The notes under the pieces: generated by a model | What the model was told of the DNA's origin: nothing | Databases searched by the model: none | Seen by the model: only the letters and a program-made list of their open reading frames with translations | Source: Porphyromonadaceae bacterium UBA7555 | Lineage (GTDB): Bacteria; Bacteroidota; Bacteroidia; Bacteroidales; Muribaculaceae | Direction: 5' to 3' | NCBI GenBank assembly: GCA_002478045.1 | Contig: DLLT01000030.1 | Location: 295 to 8,279 of the forward strand | DNA: 7,985 nucleotides | Made by a program: the position numbers and the translations under genes | Part shown: in pieces, positions 5,978 to 7,985 of the stretch | Layout of the letters: every line of letters starts with the position of its first letter | Numbering within the stretch: the first letter of the stretch is position 1

Positions 5978-7593
5978 GCCCGCGAATGCTAAGCTTTGTA
6001 GCCGCCACTATGGTATCGACCGCCCTGAGCGTCGTCCTGGGGGCCAAACAGCCACGCCTTGTGCTGGGCGTATTCATCGAAGGTCTGCGCATGGAAACAT
6101 TGCAAGACCTTGCGCCATACTTCGGGCATGACGGATTCAACCGCTTGTTGCGCCAAGGCGCCGTCATCACCGATGCCGACTTCGGCCCGGGCCTGGACGC
6201 CGCCTCGGCTACAGCGCTACTGCTCACCGGTGCGGCGCCGGCCGCCAACGGCATACCGTCCGCCATGGTGTACGATGCGGCCAAACTCCGCTCACGCAAC
6301 GTCTTCGACGACGGTGTCACTATGGGCAACTACACTGATATGACGCTGTCGCCCGAAGCCCTGAAGGTCTCCACCATCGCCGACGAAGTCAAGATAGCCG
6401 GCAACGGCGTGGGTATGGTATACGCCATAGCCTCCGATGCAGCATGCGCCATAGTCCAAGGCGGACACAGTGCCAACAGTGCCGTATTCGTCAACGACAT
6501 CACCGGCAATTGGGCCACCTCGACCTTCTACAAGGAATTCCCCGTGGCCGCATCAATGTCCAACCGCACAGCGCCATTGTCGGCGCGCTTGGACACTATG
6601 TCTTGGACCCCGATGCAGGCCTCCGCCAACGCCGCATGGATGCTGCCCGAGCACCTCAGGGCCTACCCCTTCCGCCACACCTTCAAGCACAACGACCCCG
6701 ACCGCTTTGCCCGGTATCTGGCCACGCCATCGGCCAATGCCGACATCGTGCGCCTCGCCACACAATACATCAGCACCTACAAACTGGGTACACGTCAGTC
6801 CACGGATATGCTGACCCTATCCTGTACCCTTGAGCCATACCCAGGGACACGTACCACCGAAGCCCGCTACGAGACCATCGACGCGTACATGCGCGCCGAT
6901 GCAGCCCTTGCCTCGCTATTCAAGGCCGCCGAACGCAACACCGCCGACAACGGCGGCACAGTTATTATGGTAGCCGGGCTTCCGCCTCGCCAATGGCGTC
7001 GGCCCGATGACGACACATGGGGACTGCCCGATGGCACCTTCTCGACGCGCAAAGCCATGTCACTGCTCAATATGTACCTCATGGCCATACACGGCACAGG
7101 GCAGTGGGTCAGCGGATACCACGATGGTCAAGTGTACCTCAACTCCGAACTCATCAAACAAAACAACAAGGACATAGCCACCATACGCAGTCAGGCAGCC
7201 GCCTTCCTGCAACGTATGGCCGGCGTCCTTCAAGCATATACCATAGACCAAATTATCACCGGAACGGCACCCGTGGACGATCCTCAAGGGCTGCGCCGCA
7301 ACACCACCATGGCCTATGCCGGCGACGTCTTTGTACAAGTCATCCCCGGGTGGAAACTCCAAGACGACTACAACCGTCCCGGCACAACGGCGCCGCAATC
7401 GGCTGCCGTTTCCGCACTGACCACCGCCCCGGTATTCATCCTCGCCCCGGAAGTGCAGGCACAGACCATAGGCACGCCCGTGGATGCACGACGCATAGCG
7501 CCCACCGTGACGCGCCAATTGCGCATACGGTCGCCCAACGGCGCCGGCCGTCCGCCACTGTCTCTGCAAAAACAACGACACGACGGACACTGA
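5968..7593 (+). CDS. Secreted alkaline-phosphatase-fold protein, PafA-related, predicted catalytically dead
   Basis: The 541-residue protein aligns from memory with the PafA/type I phosphodiesterase group: LVLGVFIEGLR (31-41), TGAAPAANGIPSAMVYD (87-103), LNMYLMAIHGTGQWVSGYHDG (367-387), GDVFVQVIPGW (452-462), TPVDARRIAPT (503-513) and RIRSPNG near the end. An N-terminal hydrophobic stretch (8-25) looks like a signal peptide, so it should be periplasmic. The catalytic residues of PafA are absent: the first metal Asp is Glu38, the nucleophile Thr region reads GLDAASAT, the D-x3-H block reads TLEPYPG (287-293), the DHG block reads VAGLPP (335-340), and the last metal His is Arg509. It probably binds or scaffolds instead of hydrolysing phosphate esters. 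It follows the lnb copy by three bases and is probably co-transcribed with it. I recall similar secA-linked proteins in Bacteroides. No function is known to me. Confidence 0.88.
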   Translation: MTQRPRMLSFVAATMVSTALSVVLGAKQPRLVLGVFIEGLRMETLQDLAPYFGHDGFNRLLRQGAVITDADFGPGLDAASATALLLTGAAPAANGIPSAMVYDAAKLRSRNVFDDGVTMGNYTDMTLSPEALKVSTIADEVKIAGNGVGMVYAIASDAACAIVQGGHSANSAVFVNDITGNWATSTFYKEFPVAASMSNRTAPLSARLDTMSWTPMQASANAAWMLPEHLRAYPFRHTFKHNDPDRFARYLATPSANADIVRLATQYISTYKLGTRQSTDMLTLSCTLEPYPGTRTTEARYETIDAYMRADAALASLFKAAERNTADNGGTVIMVAGLPPRQWRRPDDDTWGLPDGTFSTRKAMSLLNMYLMAIHGTGQWVSGYHDGQVYLNSELIKQNNKDIATIRSQAAAFLQRMAGVLQAYTIDQIITGTAPVDDPQGLRRNTTMAYAGDVFVQVIPGWKLQDDYNRPGTTAPQSAAVSALTTAPVFILAPEVQAQTIGTPVDARRIAPTVTRQLRIRSPNGAGRPPLSLQKQRHDGH

Positions 7594-7600
7594 CGGACAC
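7581..7600 (+). repeat. Tandem 10-base repeat over the stop codon
   Basis: CGACGGACAC (7581-7590) is followed at once by TGACGGACAC (7591-7600), nine of ten bases alike. The TGA stop of the phosphatase-like gene lies at the junction. It looks like a small slippage duplication, with no clear function. Confidence 0.5.
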
Positions 7601-7655
7601 GGGCGAGTGCAGCGCTTTTCATCGCTGGCAGCCCGACAATTCCGCCAAAAATCCC

Positions 7656-7663
7656 TATATTTG
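7656..7663 (+). promoter_or_regulatory. Candidate -7 box of secA
   Basis: TATATTTG matches the Bacteroidota -7 consensus TAnnTTTG exactly and is followed by a start region near 7670, giving a leader of about 80 bases before secA. I see no TTG at the expected -33 distance, so the promoter is incomplete or depends on another factor. Confidence 0.5.
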
Positions 7664-7677
7664 CAAAATATTTGGCC

Positions 7678-7698
7678 GCGCACGTGCCACACGTGCGC
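7678..7698 (+). promoter_or_regulatory. Perfect GC-rich inverted repeat in the secA leader
   Basis: GCGCACGTG (7678-7686) and CACGTGCGC (7690-7698) are exact reverse complements separated by CCA. In RNA this is a very stable 9-bp hairpin close to the predicted 5' end of the secA transcript; in DNA it is a double CACGTG palindrome that could bind a dimeric regulator. No T tract follows, so it is not a standard intrinsic terminator. Confidence 0.55.
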
Positions 7699-7749
7699 CG
7701 CCTCATACACGATATATCCGAATAATAATATCTTAACACCACTATACAA

Positions 7750-7985
7750 ATGTCATTTACAGGCTTTCTAAGCAAAATATTCGGCGACAAGTCCTCGCGT
7801 GACCGCAAGCTGTTGCAGCCGCTTGTCGACCGCATCAATGCCATAGGCCCGGAATTGAAGCCGCTGACCAATGATGAGCTGCGTGCACGCATAGACACCG
7901 TACGCGCCGACATCGACGGAGCCACCGCCGAAGACCGCAAGGCCATCGAAGAGGCACGCGCCACCATCGAAACTCTGCCCGTAGA
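7750..7985 (+). CDS. secA: Preprotein translocase ATPase SecA (N-terminal part, cut by window end)
   Basis: SecA is the cytoplasmic motor that pushes unfolded precursors through SecYEG. Only the first 78 codons are in the window. The start MSFTGFLSKIFGDKSSRDRK followed by LLQPLVDRINAIGPELKPLTNDELRAR matches the Bacteroidota SecA N-terminus: an amphipathic membrane-binding helix, then the long helix with the conserved L-x-N-x-x-L-R-A motif. The Walker motifs lie beyond the window. A single ATG at 7750 fits, 156 bases after the phosphatase-like gene. Control may come from the -7 box and the leader hairpin as well as from read-through of the upstream genes. Confidence 0.95.
   Translation, partial: MSFTGFLSKIFGDKSSRDRKLLQPLVDRINAIGPELKPLTNDELRARIDTVRADIDGATAEDRKAIEEARATIETLPV

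Noticed and set aside
7608..7630. Short inverted repeat CAGCG/CGCTG after the phosphatase-like gene as a terminator
   Set aside because: Five-pair stem with an eight-base loop and no T tract; probably chance in GC-rich sequence.
7060..7967. Minus-strand open frames covering the end of the phosphatase-like gene and the secA leader
   Set aside because: They run opposite conserved PafA-like and SecA sequence and resemble no family.
1..7985. Mobile element, CRISPR array, phage or defence system
   Set aside because: No transposase, integrase, regularly spaced repeats or defence genes were seen; the genes are core or envelope functions.

Overview
The window reads as chromosomal DNA of a Bacteroidales bacterium, most likely from the Muribaculaceae/Bacteroides side of the order. 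The basis is gene content (a Bacteroidota-type DUF4105/Lnb protein, a PafA-like protein directly upstream of SecA, a SecA N-terminus of Bacteroides type) and promoters of the Bacteroidota primary-sigma form (TAnnTTTG at -7) instead of TTGACA/TATAAT. The family assignment is inferred; no marker gene is complete enough to fix the genus.

Left part, minus strand (about 23-2570): a gamma-class carbonic anhydrase-like left-handed beta-helix protein, preceded by a three-domain Xaa-Pro aminopeptidase (aminopeptidase P). They are separated by 85 bases and may be co-transcribed. The aminopeptidase has a good promoter near 2536-2567, which places its start at 2441 and not at the more upstream in-frame ATG.

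Centre (about 2570-2800): a divergent control region with an AT-rich inverted repeat, a strong promoter, tRNA-Cys(GCA) and a terminator-like hairpin.

Right part, plus strand (2804-7985): a tightly packed run of two tandem DUF4105 membrane proteins, a secreted alkaline-phosphatase-fold protein, and the start of secA. DUF4105 includes Lnb, the lipoprotein N-acyltransferase of Bacteroides. The second copy keeps the expected His and Cys. The first copy has Gln in place of the His and looks like a degenerate paralogue. The phosphatase-like protein has lost its nucleophile and every metal ligand that I can align, so it is probably a pseudoenzyme. A 12-base match directly after each DUF4105 gene looks like the scar of the tandem duplication. 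secA has its own -7 element and a perfect GC-rich inverted repeat in its leader. Taken together the right part looks like an envelope-biogenesis cluster: SecA exports pre-lipoproteins, Lnb finishes their N-acylation, and a pseudo-phosphatase and a pseudo-Lnb of unknown role sit between.
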